From: JAAYCB01 sp012744395
Lineage (GTDB): Bacteria; Planctomycetota; Planctomycetia; Pirellulales; Thermoguttaceae
Direction: 5' to 3'
NCBI GenBank assembly: GCA_028703175.1
Contig: JAQVNJ010000133.1
Span: 1 to 16,380, forward strand
Length of the DNA stretch: 16,380 nucleotides
Made by a program: the position numbers and the translations under genes. Below are positions 14,922 through 16,380 of this stretch, one piece after another; position 1 is the stretch's first letter, and each line of letters opens with the position of its first letter. The notes under the pieces were generated by a model. It was given only the letters and a program-made list of their open reading frames with translations, was not told where the DNA came from and ran no database searches.

Positions 14922-14998
14922 CATGCCGCCCCGGCTCAAATGCCAGCGGGCTAGCCGGCCCTCCCGGACGCCGCGGCAATCGGCTGGGCGCCTGCCGC

Positions 14999-15039
14999 GC
15001 AAAAGAAACGGCGGCTCGATCTTGACGATCGAGCCGCCG
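14999..15039 (-). terminator. Rho-independent terminator of the repeat-protein gene
   Basis: A perfect 13-bp stem (15009-15021 with 15027-15039) encloses the 5-nt loop TTGAC. Read on the minus strand, the stem is followed by TTTCTTTT (15008-15001), as expected for intrinsic termination of the gene ending at 15106. On the plus strand there is no T run, but the hairpin could still help separate the convergent DUF4254 transcript. Confidence 0.7.
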
Positions 15040-15105
15040 CATGATCAATCAACCAGGTCCCCTTCCGCGACATCGGTGCGAAGAGAGGCGGTTTGACGGG
15101 CGTCG

Positions 15106-16380
15106 CTAGGCCTCCGAAGCGGGCGCTGGGGCGGGCGCCGGCGGCGGCGCCGGGCCTTCTTCGACGGCGGGCTGATCGGCGGCGCCGCAGTCACAATCGG
15201 AACCGCAGGCGGAACCGCAACCAGGATCACAGGTCGGGCGGCAGCAACTGGGAACCGGGCAGCAAACCTGGACCGGAACCTGTTTGCACACCACGCGAGG
15301 CACGCAGCGGGTCACCGTGTAGGGGACCTGCTTGGCAACCATCCGCACGCAGTGAACCGTCTTGGTGCACGCAACCGGCTTGCAGACCGTGTAAGGAACC
15401 TGCTTGACGCACTGTTCCGCCACCATGCGGCAGACACGGTAGCAGACTTCCTTCTCGTGGACTTCCTTGACCATCCGGCAAACCTTGTACGTGCAGGTCT
15501 TCACCCGCTGCTCGGGAACCATCCGGCAGACCTGATAGGTGCAAGTCCGCTGCTCGGGCACCATCTTGCAGACCTTGTACGTGCAGGTCCGCTGCTCGTG
15601 CACCATCCGGCAGACCTTGTACGTGCAGGTCTTCACCCGCTGCTCGGGCACCATCCGGCAGACCTGGTAGGTGCAGGTCCGCTGCTCGGGCACCATCCGG
15701 CAGACCTGGTACGTGCAGGTCTTTACCCGCTGCACGGGCACCATCCGGCAGACCTTGTAGGTGCAGGTCCGCTGCTCGGGCACCATCCGGCAGACCTGGT
15801 AGGTGCAGGTCTTCACCCGCTGCTCGGGCACCATCCGGCAGACCTGGTAGGTGCAGGTCCGTTGCTCGGGCACCATCCGGCAGACTTTGTACGGGACCTT
15901 CTTGACGCAGGTCTCGCGGACGTACTTGACGCACTGGACCTGCTTCTCGCAGATCTCCGGCACCCAGACCCGCTTGCAGACCCTGATCGGCGGGCACTGG
16001 ACCTGGACCTGCCGGCACTTGCCCGGCACGTACACGCAGCGGCAGCTGAGCGGATCCAGTGTCCAGCAGCCGGGCTCCTGGACGCACTTGGTGATCACCG
16101 GGCCGGGCTTTTCGCAAACCTGGGTCTCCCAGCGACCGGTCCTGCACTGGATCGTCTTGGTATAGTGAACCGGCTTGCAGACCGTGTAGCAGACTTCCCT
16201 TTCACAGGTTTCCCAGACCGGCTTGCAGACGGTATAGGTTCGCTCGCGGGTTTCCCAGACTGGCTTCGAGACCGTGTAGGGAATCTCCTTCGTGCAGGTT
16301 TCCCAGACCGGCTTGCAGACGGTATAGGTTCGCTCGCGAGTTTCCCAGACCGGCTTCGAGACGGTATAGGGTCGCTCGCG
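15106..16380 (-). CDS. Cysteine-rich YTV-type repeat protein (partial, start outside window)
   Basis: The frame is open from the right edge to TAG at 15108-15106, giving 424 visible residues; the true start is beyond 16380. From the N-terminal side there are: (1) YTV repeats of the type VCKPVWETRERTYT and VSKPVWETCTKEIPYT (16168-16380); (2) a non-repeated Cys-rich region of about 95 residues (roughly 15883-16167); (3) eleven units of type CRMVPEQR(VK)TCTYQV (15385-15882); (4) more irregular YTV units (15265-15384); (5) a cluster of nine Cys in 26 residues (15187-15264); (6) an acidic-to-Ala/Pro-rich tail (15109-15186). YTV repeats are a planctomycete family, and such Cys-rich proteins have been proposed as components of the proteinaceous cell envelope; that role is likely here but not shown. 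An internal GTG at 16098 is not the start, since repeats continue above it. Confidence 0.85.
   Translation of the reverse strand, partial: RERPYTVSKPVWETRERTYTVCKPVWETCTKEIPYTVSKPVWETRERTYTVCKPVWETCEREVCYTVCKPVHYTKTIQCRTGRWETQVCEKPGPVITKCVQEPGCWTLDPLSCRCVYVPGKCRQVQVQCPPIRVCKRVWVPEICEKQVQCVKYVRETCVKKVPYKVCRMVPEQRTCTYQVCRMVPEQRVKTCTYQVCRMVPEQRTCTYKVCRMVPVQRVKTCTYQVCRMVPEQRTCTYQVCRMVPEQRVKTCTYKVCRMVHEQRTCTYKVCKMVPEQRTCTYQVCRMVPEQRVKTCTYKVCRMVKEVHEKEVCYRVCRMVAEQCVKQVPYTVCKPVACTKTVHCVRMVAKQVPYTVTRCVPRVVCKQVPVQVCCPVPSCCRPTCDPGCGSACGSDCDCGAADQPAVEEGPAPPPAPAPAPASEA
15385..15882 (-). repeat. Tandem coding repeat, 11 units alternating 42 and 48 bp
   Basis: Units encode CRMVPEQRTCTYQV (14 residues) or CRMVPEQRVKTCTYQV (16 residues). 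In protein order the lengths are 14,16,14,16,14,16,14,14,16,16,16, so the basic period is a 90-bp pair. Unit boundaries on the plus strand are 15841, 15793, 15751, 15703, 15661, 15613, 15571, 15529, 15481, 15433 and 15385 (left ends). The last two units (15385-15480) are diverged. Each typical unit has Cys at the first position and before T-Y-[QK]-V. Confidence 0.85.
16168..16380 (-). repeat. YTV tandem coding repeat, 90-bp period, cut by the window edge
   Basis: Units of 14 and 16 residues alternate (VCKPVWETRERTYT-like and VCKPVWETCxxExxYT-like). The 44 nt at 16205-16248 and 16295-16338 are identical at an exact 90-nt offset. The array continues past 16380. Confidence 0.8.

Noticed and set aside
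15385..15882. Possible CRISPR array or intergenic satellite because of regular repeats
   Set aside because: Units are contiguous with no unique spacers, have lengths that are multiples of three and keep one open frame; they are coding repeats.
15227..16147. 306-codon second minus-strand frame within the repeat protein
   Set aside because: It is periodic (GLPDGARAADLHLP-like) only because the underlying DNA is periodic. The YTV frame is open to the window edge and has sensible family sequence.

Overview
The window is high-GC bacterial chromosome, most likely from a member of the Planctomycetota. The strongest pointer is the partial gene at the right edge, which encodes a cysteine-rich protein built from short Y-T-V / C-x-P/M-V repeats, a style known mainly from planctomycetes such as Rhodopirellula. 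A DUF4254 gene and frequent weak ribosome-binding sites fit this but do not prove it. Assignment below phylum cannot be made by eye.

Left block, 3-11657, plus strand: one long run of cell-surface glycan genes, many joined by 4-nt stop/start overlaps (ATGA or GTGA), so probably one operon. It contains the tail of an upstream gene, a Wzx/MOP-type flippase, CDP-alcohol phosphatidyltransferase 1, a GT2 glycosyltransferase, CDP-alcohol phosphatidyltransferase 2, a WaaE/KdtX-like GT2, an ArnD-like polysaccharide deacetylase, a GT4, a GT9 (heptosyltransferase-like) with a membrane anchor, a 71-residue membrane protein, and a large GT-C-type integral membrane glycosyltransferase. Together they look like a pathway that builds a glycan on a membrane lipid or lipid-linked carrier at the inner face, deacetylates it, flips it, and extends it outside. 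The CDP-alcohol transferase / GT2 / CDP-alcohol transferase / GT2 order is the unusual part. It suggests phosphodiester-linked alcohol groups in the product, although no enzyme making a CDP-alcohol is visible here.

Middle block, 14211-11692, minus strand: an exported or anchored endonuclease/exonuclease/phosphatase (EEP) family protein, a membrane-anchored M28 / glutaminyl-cyclase-like zinc enzyme, and a small three-helix membrane protein. The EEP reading frame runs 121 nt into the M28 gene. This block converges on the glycan operon with only 34 nt between the stop codons.

Right block: a DUF4254 gene (plus) diverges from the EEP gene and converges with the repeat protein (minus), whose start lies outside the window. 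A perfect 13-bp hairpin followed by a T-rich run on the minus strand lies between the two and probably terminates the repeat-protein transcript.

No tRNA, rRNA, CRISPR array, transposase or integrase was seen. Because of the GC content, long open frames occur on both strands throughout; only those with recognisable protein sequence or good context were kept.
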